Shown here: positions 51,519-60,171 of the stretch, piece after piece | Layout: each line of letters starts with the position of its first letter | How positions within the stretch are numbered: the stretch's first letter is position 1 | NCBI GenBank assembly: GCA_031401235.1 | Contig: JANNRJ010000002.1 | Coordinates: 62,001-126,000, forward strand | Origin: UBA3006 sp031401235 | GTDB lineage: Bacteria; Actinomycetota; Acidimicrobiia; Acidimicrobiales; Ilumatobacteraceae | Length of the DNA stretch: 64,000 nt | Direction of reading: 5' to 3' | Notes under the pieces: generated by a model | What the model saw: the letters and a program-made list of their open reading frames with translations, nothing else | Database searches by the model: none | Told to the model about the DNA's origin: nothing | Position numbers and translations under genes: made by a program

Positions 51519-52136
51519 ATGAATCATGACGATGACAATTACGACGATTTTGATGCTCACATTATTGACGAAACTATGCCAATTGAATTGGGCGATACCG
51601 AAACAATTCTGAATCAAGTCATCGACAAAATTGCCACCGCTCCAAACGTGCCGTTGTCAAGTACGCCACGAATCGATCGTGAAACTGTCGTTGGATTATT
51701 GCAGGACGCCGCGGCATGCCTGCCTGATGAAATTCGTCAGGCTCGCTGGATGCTTAAGGAGCGCACCGAATTCATGGCCAAGACACAGCGTGATGCCGAT
51801 GAAATCGTGGAAGCGGCACGGGTTCAAGCAGAGCGTTTGGTGCAGCGCACCGAAGTTGTGCGAGCGGCCGAAACTCGAGCGCGACAAGTGCTTGAGGCCG
51901 CCGATACTGATTCACGTCGACTCAAAAACGAGACCGAGGACTTTCTTGATCGTCGACTCGGCAGTTTTGAAATCCTTCTAGATCGACTCACCCGTACCGT
52001 GGCTCAAGGTCGCCAGCGTTTGTCAATTACTAATCAATCTGATCCCAATGGCGAGGAACAAGCCGACGTATCCGATGAAAATTTGCGGTCCCGTGACGGC
52101 TTTTTCGATCAGGACAAGACCGACGACGAATACTAA
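51519..52136 (+). CDS. Coiled-coil protein in SepIVA/ATP synthase b-like position
   Basis: 205 residues, acidic N-terminus, central coiled coil (~80-160, rich in Ala, Arg, Glu), acidic tail. Sits between coaD and yceD, the place of SepIVA (DivIVA-like) in mycobacteria. Similar proteins are often named ATP synthase F0 b-like. Cell division/septation role inferred from position only. Confidence 0.7.
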   Translation: MNHDDDNYDDFDAHIIDETMPIELGDTETILNQVIDKIATAPNVPLSSTPRIDRETVVGLLQDAAACLPDEIRQARWMLKERTEFMAKTQRDADEIVEAARVQAERLVQRTEVVRAAETRARQVLEAADTDSRRLKNETEDFLDRRLGSFEILLDRLTRTVAQGRQRLSITNQSDPNGEEQADVSDENLRSRDGFFDQDKTDDEY

Positions 52137-52159
52137 GTAACGGACAAGGCGTTCGCGCT

Positions 52160-52672
52160 ATGGCTTCACCATTTATCGTCAATACCGTTGAACTGCTTCG
52201 GCGGTTAGGCACACAGAGAGACATATCGCTTGTGGTGCCGGCAATTCAGTTTGGATTCGACGACTCACGGATCGCCGATGACTCCTTGATCGATGTAGAT
52301 CTGCATCTGGAGAGTCTCTCCAATGGAATCGTTGTGCACGGAGTGCTCGGCGGACACTGGCAATTGCAATGTCGGCGGTGTTTGCGACCGATTACCCAAG
52401 ACTCAAGGGCCATTGTTGATGAGTTGTATCAACGAATTCCGGACAATCCAGACGCGTATCCACTTGATGGTGAGCAGTTAGATCTTCAGCCGATGGTGCG
52501 CGAACTGGTCCTTCTCAGCGCACCCGAATCATCGCTCTGTAGCCTCGATTGTCCTGGGATATGTCCGCACTGTGGAGCCGATTTACAGGAAGATCCATGT
52601 GCTTGCGCCGGACGATTAATCGACGAACGCTGGGCCGTGCTTGACGAGCTGCGTCAGCAATTGGGGGATTAA
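52160..52672 (+). CDS. yceD: YceD/DUF177 family protein
   Basis: 170 residues. C-terminal CSLDCPGICPHCG and CAC Cys cluster, FDDS-type N-terminus, and LQCRRCLRPI. YceD proteins act in 23S rRNA accumulation and are paired with rpmF. 80 bp before rpmF. Confidence 0.85.
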   Translation: MASPFIVNTVELLRRLGTQRDISLVVPAIQFGFDDSRIADDSLIDVDLHLESLSNGIVVHGVLGGHWQLQCRRCLRPITQDSRAIVDELYQRIPDNPDAYPLDGEQLDLQPMVRELVLLSAPESSLCSLDCPGICPHCGADLQEDPCACAGRLIDERWAVLDELRQQLGD

Positions 52673-52752
52673 GAACTACCGGCGATAACCTAACAAGCCG
52701 TTGATTTTATGCTCACTATTGTGTGGGCAATACTCCGAAAGCCGAGCGAGCG

Positions 52753-52932
52753 ATGCCAGTACCAAAGAAGAAAAAATCTAAAATGAAGGGCCACAGTCAC
52801 CAAGCCGCAGCTTGGAAGCTCGGAGCACCATCCCGCAGCGTCTGCCCTCGTTGTTCCAGTACAAAATTGCCACACAATGTGTGCGGCAATTGTGGTTGGT
52901 ACAAGGGTCGCGTCGCCGTCGACGTCGGCTAA
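52753..52932 (+). CDS. rpmF: 50S ribosomal protein L32
   Basis: 59 residues from ATG 52753; the frame starts 10 codons earlier but L32 begins (M)PVPKKKKSK. Four Cys (CPRCSS, CGNCG) form the zinc ribbon. Follows yceD and precedes plsX in the usual order. Confidence 0.93.
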   Translation: MPVPKKKKSKMKGHSHQAAAWKLGAPSRSVCPRCSSTKLPHNVCGNCGWYKGRVAVDVG

Positions 52933-52953
52933 ATTTTTTTCGGCACGGTCGGG

Positions 52954-52959
52954 TTACCT
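52954..52959 (+). promoter_or_regulatory. Candidate leaderless -10 box of plsX (TTACCT)
   Basis: TTACCT, 6 nt, ATG 52966; no purine-rich site between. Confidence 0.35.
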
Positions 52960-52965
52960 ACCCAC

Positions 52966-53931
52966 ATGTTGCCCGTTGCAGTTGATGCGCTTGGCGGTGA
53001 TAAAGCCCCAGGTGAAATCATTGCTGGCGCACAGCAAGCATTCGACACAGGAATCCCCGTACTTCTTGTTGGACCCGCCGACCTTGTCGGACGCGGAAAT
53101 CTAGCGTTGCATGTTGCGTCCGAGTTCATTGATATGCATGACGAACCCGCTTCGGCCGTGCGAACCAAGAAAGATTCCACACTCGTTCGTTCGGCTGAAC
53201 TGGTGCGCGATGATGTAGCCAGCGCGATGATCTCTGCTGGCAACACCGGGGCCACAATGGCATCGGCACTTTTGCGAATGGGCCGAATTAAGGGCGTCAA
53301 GCGGCCAGCGATCGCGACTCCAATTCCGGTGCCCGGTTCCACGCCAACGGTGTTGCTGGATGCTGGCGCGAATGCAGAAGTCGAGGCCCAGTGGCTTACT
53401 CAGTTCGCGCTGATGGGTTCGGTGTACGCCAATGCGCGGTACAAGATTGACAGCCCACGAGTTGGCCTACTTTCAATTGGTGAAGAACCGGGCAAAGGTG
53501 ATTCGCTTCGCAAAGAGGCATACGAGTTGTTGAGCGATACGTCGGGCATCAACTTCATTGGCAATGTCGAAGGTCGCGACATTATGACGACAAATGTCGA
53601 TGTTGTTGTGACGGATGGCTTCACTGGCAATGTCGCGCTGAAGACTTTGGAAGGCGCAATGCGTGGAATAGTGAAAGCATTATTCGACGCAATTGGTGCA
53701 CCCGAATATAAAGAGCATGCCGATGCCCTAATGCCAGCGTTGCTCGGCTTGTATTCGCAGTTCGACCCGGACAGCACAGGCGGGGCAATTTTGCTGGGAG
53801 TAAACGGCGTGTGCATTATTTCCCATGGTTCGTCCAGTGCGCGAGCCATATTCAATGGCATCAAGGTTGCCAAAGACATGGTCGATTGCGACATGGTTGG
53901 CCGCCTCGCCGTGGCAATTTCTGCCCAGTGA
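52966..53931 (+). CDS. plsX: Phosphate acyltransferase PlsX
   Basis: 321 residues. AVDALGGDKAPGEII, SAGNTGATMASAL, LLDAGANAE, VVVTDGFTGNVALKTLEG and GVNGVCIISHGSS are PlsX signatures. It makes acyl phosphate from acyl-ACP for phospholipid synthesis. TTACCT box 6 nt before ATG suggests leaderless mRNA. Overlaps rnc by 4 nt. Confidence 0.95.
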   Translation: MLPVAVDALGGDKAPGEIIAGAQQAFDTGIPVLLVGPADLVGRGNLALHVASEFIDMHDEPASAVRTKKDSTLVRSAELVRDDVASAMISAGNTGATMASALLRMGRIKGVKRPAIATPIPVPGSTPTVLLDAGANAEVEAQWLTQFALMGSVYANARYKIDSPRVGLLSIGEEPGKGDSLRKEAYELLSDTSGINFIGNVEGRDIMTTNVDVVVTDGFTGNVALKTLEGAMRGIVKALFDAIGAPEYKEHADALMPALLGLYSQFDPDSTGGAILLGVNGVCIISHGSSSARAIFNGIKVAKDMVDCDMVGRLAVAISAQ

Positions 53932-54620
53932 ACGACCATTTGGTATCACTGGCCTCGCGCATCGGCCACACATTTGCCGACGACTCGCTGCTTGAGTCGG
54001 CAATGGTGCACCGAAGTTGGATCGCCGAAAACGATGGTTTCAAATCCAACGAGCGACTTGAATTTCTTGGCGATGCAGTGCTTGGATGGGTGGTCGCTGA
54101 CATTGTCTATCGCGGACATTCCGAATTGGCAGAGGGCAAACTCACCGATCTTCGTAAAAGCGTAGTTAATGCAATTTCGTTGGCCGAAGTTGCGAGCAAT
54201 ATTGGCATTGGTGAATGTCTTCGACTTGGTCGTGGCGAAGATTTAGCTGGTGGGCGTGAAAAAACATCGATACTTTCGGATGCGCTTGAATCATTGATTG
54301 GCGCCGTTTACTTGGATGCCGGCGCCGTCGTTGCTTATGACGTAGTGAGAGCATTGATGAGCGAGAGTATTAACGACGCAATTGAGAATCTTGACCGGAT
54401 TGATGCCAAAACTCGCTTGCAAGAAACGACCGCACGGTTGTTTGATGTCGCCCCTCACTATCGACTCACCGAAAACGGACCGGATCACGAAAAAACGTTT
54501 TATGCAACCGTTGTTGTCAACGGTCGAGAACTTGGCCATGGCGAGGGACGGTCAAAAAAGGCGGCGGAACAAGTTGCCGCAGAAATAGCCTGCGATACTC
54601 TGCAACGCGAACACGGCTAA
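53928..54620 (+). CDS. rnc: Ribonuclease III
   Basis: 230 residues from GTG 53928 overlapping the plsX stop (GTGA). Signature ERLEFLGDAVLG, catalytic Glu/Asp in DALESLIGAVYLD, C-terminal dsRBD (~155-225, GRSKKAAEQVAA). Processes rRNA and structured RNA. Gap of 5 bp to mutM. Confidence 0.95.
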   Translation: MNDHLVSLASRIGHTFADDSLLESAMVHRSWIAENDGFKSNERLEFLGDAVLGWVVADIVYRGHSELAEGKLTDLRKSVVNAISLAEVASNIGIGECLRLGRGEDLAGGREKTSILSDALESLIGAVYLDAGAVVAYDVVRALMSESINDAIENLDRIDAKTRLQETTARLFDVAPHYRLTENGPDHEKTFYATVVVNGRELGHGEGRSKKAAEQVAAEIACDTLQREHG

Positions 54621-54625
54621 GTGCT

Positions 54626-55477
54626 GTGCCTGAATTGCCCGAAGTCGAAACTGTTCGACGCGGGATTGCAGACCACGTAGTTGGCCGACTTATAGAACGA
54701 GTCGAAGTAGGTCGCGAACGCACGGTACGCCGGACTAGTCGCGAAGCGCTTATCCATGGGTTGTCCGGAGTGCGCATCACCACCGCGGCTCGACGAGGTA
54801 AATATTTGCTCTGTTCCCTCGATTCAGGGGAATCGTTAATGATTCACTTGCGCATGAGCGGCCGAGTGCTCGTGGTGCCGGGTGGGGCCAAGCGACCACC
54901 ACATACCCATGTTGTGTTGCACCTGTCGCCGGATGCGACCCATGAGGCGCAAGAACTTTGGTTCGTCGATCCGCGCACATTTGGCGAAGTCGTTGTATTC
55001 GACCCCGATCAGGCGGCAAAACTAGTTCCAGAATTGGCCCAACTGGGGATTGATCCATTAATCGATGAGTTCACCTCGGAGATTTTGTATCGACTACTGC
55101 GGGAAAAGCGGGGAGGTCTTAAGGCAGTGCTGCTAGATCAACATGTAGTTGCTGGTATAGGCAACATTTACGCCGATGAGATTTTGCATCAGGCTCGATT
55201 ACGACCTGACCGAGTACCGGCTCGGTTGTCAAAATCGACCATTGATCGGCTGTATCAGGCGATTATGGGAGTTCTCGAATTGGCAGTCAAACTTGGTGGC
55301 AGCACCCTTACCGATACTCAATATGTGGATCTGGATGGTGCCTCCGGAAGCTATCAACATCAGCATCGCGTATATGGCCGAGCCGGTGAGACCTGCCTTA
55401 CCTGTGGAGTTGCTCGCATCGCCCAAACGGTGGTGGCGGGAAGAACCACATGTTATTGCCCGAAGTGCCAACACTGA
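54626..55477 (+). CDS. mutM: Formamidopyrimidine-DNA glycosylase
   Basis: 283 residues from GTG 54626. (M)PELPEVETVRRG with catalytic Pro2/Glu3, lysine in RRGKYLL, H2TH region, and C-terminal zinc finger CLTCG...CYCPKC. Removes 8-oxoguanine. Confidence 0.94.
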   Translation: MPELPEVETVRRGIADHVVGRLIERVEVGRERTVRRTSREALIHGLSGVRITTAARRGKYLLCSLDSGESLMIHLRMSGRVLVVPGGAKRPPHTHVVLHLSPDATHEAQELWFVDPRTFGEVVVFDPDQAAKLVPELAQLGIDPLIDEFTSEILYRLLREKRGGLKAVLLDQHVVAGIGNIYADEILHQARLRPDRVPARLSKSTIDRLYQAIMGVLELAVKLGGSTLTDTQYVDLDGASGSYQHQHRVYGRAGETCLTCGVARIAQTVVAGRTTCYCPKCQH

Positions 55478-55525
55478 GGACTTTGAATAGTTCGTAGAGA
55501 GACCGTTTTACGGCGAAATTTCAAC

Positions 55526-55531
55526 TATTCT
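55526..55531 (+). promoter_or_regulatory. Candidate -10 box (TATTCT) of smc
   Basis: TATTCT, 11 nt, GTG 55543, so the leader would be about 4-5 nt. Confidence 0.35.
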
Positions 55532-55542
55532 CGCCGTTTGAC

Positions 55543-58500
55543 GTGTTCCTCAAAACGCTAACTCTCAAGGGCTTCAAGTCCTTTGCTGATACCACGGTGA
55601 TGGAACTCGAGCCAGGGGTCACTGTTGTAGTCGGTCCTAATGGTTCGGGAAAATCCAACGTGGTGGATGCGATTGCCTGGGTACTTGGCGCCCAGGCGCC
55701 GTCAGCAGTTCGTAGCCAGAAGATGGACGATGTCATTTTTGCGGGCACGTCTAAACGACCTGCCCTTGGCCGTGCCGAGGTGACTTTAACGATTGATAAT
55801 AGTGCCGGCTTGTTGCCAATCGAATTTACCGAAGTCACCGTACGACGAACATTGTTTCGTAGTGGTGAGAGTACCTATGCAATCAATGACATTGACTGTC
55901 GCTTATTGGATGTGCAGGAGTTGTTATCAGATGCTGGTGTTGGTCGCCAGCAACACGTGATCGTTAGTCAGGGTCAAATTGACGCGGTGCTCAATGCACG
56001 TCCCGAAGATCGACGCGGAATTATCGAAGAAGCATCGGGCGTTCTCAAGCACCGAAAGCGACGCGAAAAAGCCCAACGTCGGCTTGACAACACTGAAGCC
56101 GATTTAATGCGAGCACAAGATCTACTGCGCGAAGTTCGACGCAATTTGCGTCCACTTGAGAGGCAGGCCGATGCCGCACGACGACACGGTGCCCTTGCCA
56201 CTGAATTGCACGACCTTCAGGTGTATTTGACTGGTCGAGAGATACTCGGTTTTCAAAAACGACTTACTAATTTGGCCACTGACAAACTTGATGGCGAACA
56301 ATCTGAACGAGGACTTCGAGCACGGTTGTCTGCGCTCGACACCGCGGTAATGGCCGATGAAGCACAATTGTCTGCACGCGGCGACTCGGAAGTAAACGAT
56401 GAACTAGTTCGAGTCGAACAGTTGCGTGGGCGGGCCCACGGGTTATTAGCAGTACTAGCCGAACGCCGCCGCTCGGTGGAACGCGACCGCGGACAACTTA
56501 TGGACTCGGGTGTAATCGCCACTCTCGAAGCCGATGCCGACGGGTTGCGTAACGAATTGCAAATAGTTATCGAACAACTCTCAGCCGTGGAAGCCATAGA
56601 TACAACTGGATCCGGCGATGGAACCAGCAGTCTTGAAGATGCACGAAACACAACAGCAAAAGTGAACGTACTGACCGGTCGTGTTCGCGGATTAAACGAA
56701 GAAATTGATCGCCTTCGAGCGGTTGTAGCCAACGAAGCGAGAATCGAAATCGATTTTCTACAACGGCTCGCCACTGCTGATATTGGTCGTAAAAATGCAG
56801 AAATCGTCCGTGACGTTGTCCTCGCCACGCACACAACGGCGGTCTCTGATTCGGTGTTGGCCACTTCGCGGATGCAGGACTTGCAGTCCGCCATCGACAC
56901 TTCGTCGGCCGGCAACGAAGTGTTGGGCGACCTTGACGGCGCCCTGGGCGCTCTTGCTGATCTGCTGGATATTGATGGCGAACGCCGAACGTCGGTGCAA
57001 ATTGCGCTTGGTGAATCACTGGCGGCGATGGTCACCACTAACGCAGATGCGGCTCGCCGTGCGGTGCAGATGTTGCGCCAAGGTGCACAATCGGGATCGG
57101 TTCTTGCTCTAAACGCGATTGCAACGGTGCCAATCACTCCAAAAATCGACAAAGGTGTATCTCTGCGAGGCAATGTTCGAGCCCGATCCGGAGAACACGA
57201 GGTTCAAATCAATCGACTGCTCGATGTGTTGTTGTCCCGTGTCGTATTCGTGCAGTCATGGACAGATGCCGTGGATGTTGCACTTGCCCATCCCGATGTC
57301 GTTGTAATTACCGGCGATGATGACCGCTTCTCGTCGTCGGGTTTGAAGGTGGGGGCGAACATCGTGACCGCCGCCGCCCTCGCCGAGTCCACACATCGTG
57401 CCCATCGAGCGAGCGAGGCACTGAAGTTGGCCGAAGAGGAATTGTCCAATGCACAAGTGAAAGTTGTGCAAACACGAGATTCGCACACGGCGGCGTTAAA
57501 TCTTCTCCAGCGTCATCGTTCCCAGACGGCATTAAGCAATGGGGAATTAGCCAACGCATATGACACTTTGCGATCGGTGCAAGCCGAATTGCAAGTCTTG
57601 CTTTCCTTATTGCGCAATGATTTGGAAGTAAAAACAGCTGGTCTACAGGAACGCCGTCAGTTCCTCGACTCGCGTTTGGCGGATATTGAAGTTCGGCTCA
57701 GTGCCGATACTGAGGCCCGCAATGCCGCAACAGAACGTCGCCGCCACGTTGAGGCCACGCTGAATGCGATTGTTCGCTTGACCAATTTTGTTGATGGACT
57801 CAAAGCGGCACTTGATTCGCGCCAGGAAGAATTGCAAGAAATTCGCCGACGACAAAGTGACGAAGTGCGCTTGATTTCGCAGCGATTAGATGAATCGCGT
57901 CGTGAAAGATCGGATCTCGAACAACAGCTTGATGAAAAACGGGAACGAAACCGCCGAGTCGAAATTGAAGAAGCTGAAGTTCGGATGCGCCTAGAAGCTT
58001 CGGTTGACTCACTACGTCGCGACCAGCAAGTAGAACCGCAATTCGCCGTCGACACTCCGCAACCGAAATTGCCTGAAGGAGTCTCTCCCAATGCTCGATT
58101 GCGTGAACTGGAGCGCGAACTGAGAATGATGGGACCAATTAACCCGTTGGCATTAAATGAGTTTGACGAATTGCAAACGCGCCACACCTTTCTCGAAGAG
58201 CAATTGGAAGACGTGAAAAACTCACGCCGCGAACTGATCAAGGTAATCAAACAGGTGGATCGCGAGATTCAATCTGTCTTCGCGGCCGCGTTCGCTGATG
58301 TCCGTGACAACTACGAAAAACTATTTGCCATGCTTTTCCCGGGTGGCGTCGGCAAGCTAACGCTTACGATGCCAGATGACTTGCTCAACACAGGAATTGA
58401 AATTGAAGCCAAGCCAAGCGGAAAAAATATAAAGAAGCTGTCCCTGTTGTCGGGCGGCGAGCGTTCATTGGCTGCATTGGCATTTTTGTTTGCGGTATTC

Positions 58501-58734
58501 CGAAGCCGACCGTCACCGTTTTACGTGATGGATGAAGTTGAAGCAGCCTTGGATGATGTGAACTTGCATCGATTCTTGAACCTGGTGGATGAATTCCGCC
58601 AGGAAGCTCAATTGCTCATAGTCAGCCATCAGAAACGCACGATGGAGGCAGGTGATTGCCTTCTTGGTGTGACCATGCAATCTGGGGGGTCATCGCGAGT
58701 GATTGTTGAGCGTGCCGCCGCGAAATCGGCATGA
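55543..58734 (+). CDS. smc: Chromosome segregation protein SMC
   Basis: 1063 residues. Walker A GPNGSGKSNVVDAI (~32-45), hinge ~470-605, signature LSLLSGGERSLAAL (~960), Walker B YVMDEVEAALDD. Arms are ~300 and ~260 residues, shorter than the ~330 usual in B. subtilis-type SMC (1186 residues). It compacts and separates chromosomes with ScpAB, which is not in the window. ATGA overlap with ftsY. Confidence 0.94.
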   Translation: MFLKTLTLKGFKSFADTTVMELEPGVTVVVGPNGSGKSNVVDAIAWVLGAQAPSAVRSQKMDDVIFAGTSKRPALGRAEVTLTIDNSAGLLPIEFTEVTVRRTLFRSGESTYAINDIDCRLLDVQELLSDAGVGRQQHVIVSQGQIDAVLNARPEDRRGIIEEASGVLKHRKRREKAQRRLDNTEADLMRAQDLLREVRRNLRPLERQADAARRHGALATELHDLQVYLTGREILGFQKRLTNLATDKLDGEQSERGLRARLSALDTAVMADEAQLSARGDSEVNDELVRVEQLRGRAHGLLAVLAERRRSVERDRGQLMDSGVIATLEADADGLRNELQIVIEQLSAVEAIDTTGSGDGTSSLEDARNTTAKVNVLTGRVRGLNEEIDRLRAVVANEARIEIDFLQRLATADIGRKNAEIVRDVVLATHTTAVSDSVLATSRMQDLQSAIDTSSAGNEVLGDLDGALGALADLLDIDGERRTSVQIALGESLAAMVTTNADAARRAVQMLRQGAQSGSVLALNAIATVPITPKIDKGVSLRGNVRARSGEHEVQINRLLDVLLSRVVFVQSWTDAVDVALAHPDVVVITGDDDRFSSSGLKVGANIVTAAALAESTHRAHRASEALKLAEEELSNAQVKVVQTRDSHTAALNLLQRHRSQTALSNGELANAYDTLRSVQAELQVLLSLLRNDLEVKTAGLQERRQFLDSRLADIEVRLSADTEARNAATERRRHVEATLNAIVRLTNFVDGLKAALDSRQEELQEIRRRQSDEVRLISQRLDESRRERSDLEQQLDEKRERNRRVEIEEAEVRMRLEASVDSLRRDQQVEPQFAVDTPQPKLPEGVSPNARLRELERELRMMGPINPLALNEFDELQTRHTFLEEQLEDVKNSRRELIKVIKQVDREIQSVFAAAFADVRDNYEKLFAMLFPGGVGKLTLTMPDDLLNTGIEIEAKPSGKNIKKLSLLSGGERSLAALAFLFAVFRSRPSPFYVMDEVEAALDDVNLHRFLNLVDEFRQEAQLLIVSHQKRTMEAGDCLLGVTMQSGGSSRVIVERAAAKSA

Positions 58735-59810
58735 TCGCTCAGACTTCATCCGTCGTTTTTCCACTGCTGGCAATAGCAGTGGTGTTGTTTGGAATAGGCG
58801 TTTTGATATTCAGCCGACGCCATGGGTCATCTAAATACGTCGACATCGTCGACGCCCAGCCCATTACACAGGATTTGGCAGTTGAACCAGCGGTTGCCAC
58901 AGCGACAAGAATGCGCGATCGGCTCGCCAAAACTCGTAATGCATTGTCTGGCGCAATGTCGGGCATGTTGGTGCGCAGCGAAATTGATGACACTTCGTGG
59001 AGAAATTTAGAAGAAGCCCTGTTAATTGCCGACATAGGCGTTCAAGTGACCCACAAATTGCTCGATGGATTGCGTCAACGAGTAAAAAGCAAAGAAATCA
59101 TCACTCCTCGTCAGCTGGTGGCGGCACTTCGATTGGTTATGTCATCACAACTATTGACGGCAGGCCGCGAGTTGGTCTTCGATGAAACGATTACCGGTCC
59201 AAATATTTGGCTTGTTGTTGGTGTCAATGGCGCCGGTAAAACAACCAGCATCGGCAAGATCAGTGCTCAGCAAGTCAAAGTCGGGCGAAGTGTATTACTG
59301 GCTGCCGGAGATACCTTTCGAGCCGCGGCTGTTGAGCAACTTGCCACGTGGGCGCAACGCTCAGGGGCGGTATTGATTCGGGGGGCCGAGGGAAGTGATC
59401 CGAGTTCGGTGATTTTTGATGCCGTGCAAAGTGCGAACTCTCGTGGTATTGATCTCGTTATCGCCGACACGGCCGGACGTTTGCAAAGCAATACCAACTT
59501 GATGGAAGAATTGAAAAAGGTACGACGTGTCGCCGAAAAAGATGCTGGCACGGTCACTGAAGTGCTACTGGTAATTGACGCCACGACCGGACAGAACGGT
59601 TTGGTTCAGGCTTGCCAGTTTGCCCAAGCCACTCAAGTGACCGGTGTGGTGTTGTCCAAACTTGATGGATCAGCCAAAGGCGGAATTGTCTTCGCAATTG
59701 AAACAGAACTCGGTATTCCAGTGAAATTAATTGGACTCGGTGAAACCATAGATGACCTTGCACCGTTTAATCCCGACGAATTTGTTGCTGCGCTTTTTGA
59801 TGAATCATGA
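58731..59810 (+). CDS. ftsY: Signal recognition particle receptor FtsY
   Basis: 359 residues. N-terminal membrane helix (9-28) in place of a long acidic region, then the NG domain: GVNGAGKTTSIGKIS, DTFRAAAVEQL, DTAGRLQSN, TKLDGSAKGG. Receives SRP-ribosome complexes at the membrane. Overlaps the next lipoprotein by 4 nt. Confidence 0.94.
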   Translation: MIAQTSSVVFPLLAIAVVLFGIGVLIFSRRHGSSKYVDIVDAQPITQDLAVEPAVATATRMRDRLAKTRNALSGAMSGMLVRSEIDDTSWRNLEEALLIADIGVQVTHKLLDGLRQRVKSKEIITPRQLVAALRLVMSSQLLTAGRELVFDETITGPNIWLVVGVNGAGKTTSIGKISAQQVKVGRSVLLAAGDTFRAAAVEQLATWAQRSGAVLIRGAEGSDPSSVIFDAVQSANSRGIDLVIADTAGRLQSNTNLMEELKKVRRVAEKDAGTVTEVLLVIDATTGQNGLVQACQFAQATQVTGVVLSKLDGSAKGGIVFAIETELGIPVKLIGLGETIDDLAPFNPDEFVAALFDES

Positions 59811-60139
59811 AGCGGTTTCGATCGCTTTGCCGAGTCGGCACCCTGAGTGGACTCTTTTTGTTGTCGGCTTGCTCATCATCAAATAATTCGACAAGCAGTA
59901 CTTTTGGTAGTTCAGTGGTGACGGCTCCTCAAGGAAACATTGTTATTTCTGCTGAGCAAGCTGCAACTCTTATCGGCAAAACAGAATCAATTGCCGAAGC
60001 CCAAGCTCATGCCAATGGTTGGGTTTGGCGTGTCGGACGTCGCGATGGTGAACAATTTGCACTCACTATGGACTACTGCGAGTGTCGTGTCACCGTGTCA
60101 ATAGACGATGACAAAGTGACCGAAGCCGTCGTCGGCTAG
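59807..60139 (+). CDS. I78-like lipoprotein between ftsY and ffh
   Basis: 110 residues. Lipobox LLSAC (Cys at 22). The C-terminal half (LIGKTESIAEAQAHANGWVWRVGRRDG...FALTMDY...RVTVSIDDDKVTEAV) resembles the I78 peptidase inhibitor family; the DY and V-x-V-x-x-D patterns match. The two extra Cys (CEC) are unusual. Its start overlaps ftsY by ATGA. Role with SRP unknown. Confidence 0.65.
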   Translation: MKRFRSLCRVGTLSGLFLLSACSSSNNSTSSTFGSSVVTAPQGNIVISAEQAATLIGKTESIAEAQAHANGWVWRVGRRDGEQFALTMDYCECRVTVSIDDDKVTEAVVG

Positions 60140-60154
60140 GACAGTTTTCACCGC

Positions 60155-60160
60155 TAACCT
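60155..60160 (+). promoter_or_regulatory. Candidate -10 box (TAACCT) of ffh
   Basis: TAACCT in the context CCGCTAACCT, 11 nt from ATG 60172; same 10 nt as before rpsP. Confidence 0.45.
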
Positions 60161-60171
60161 TCGGCAGCAAC

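Noticed and set aside
56253..57173. 306-codon minus-strand frame inside smc
   Set aside because: Ser/Arg-rich shadow of the SMC arms and hinge.
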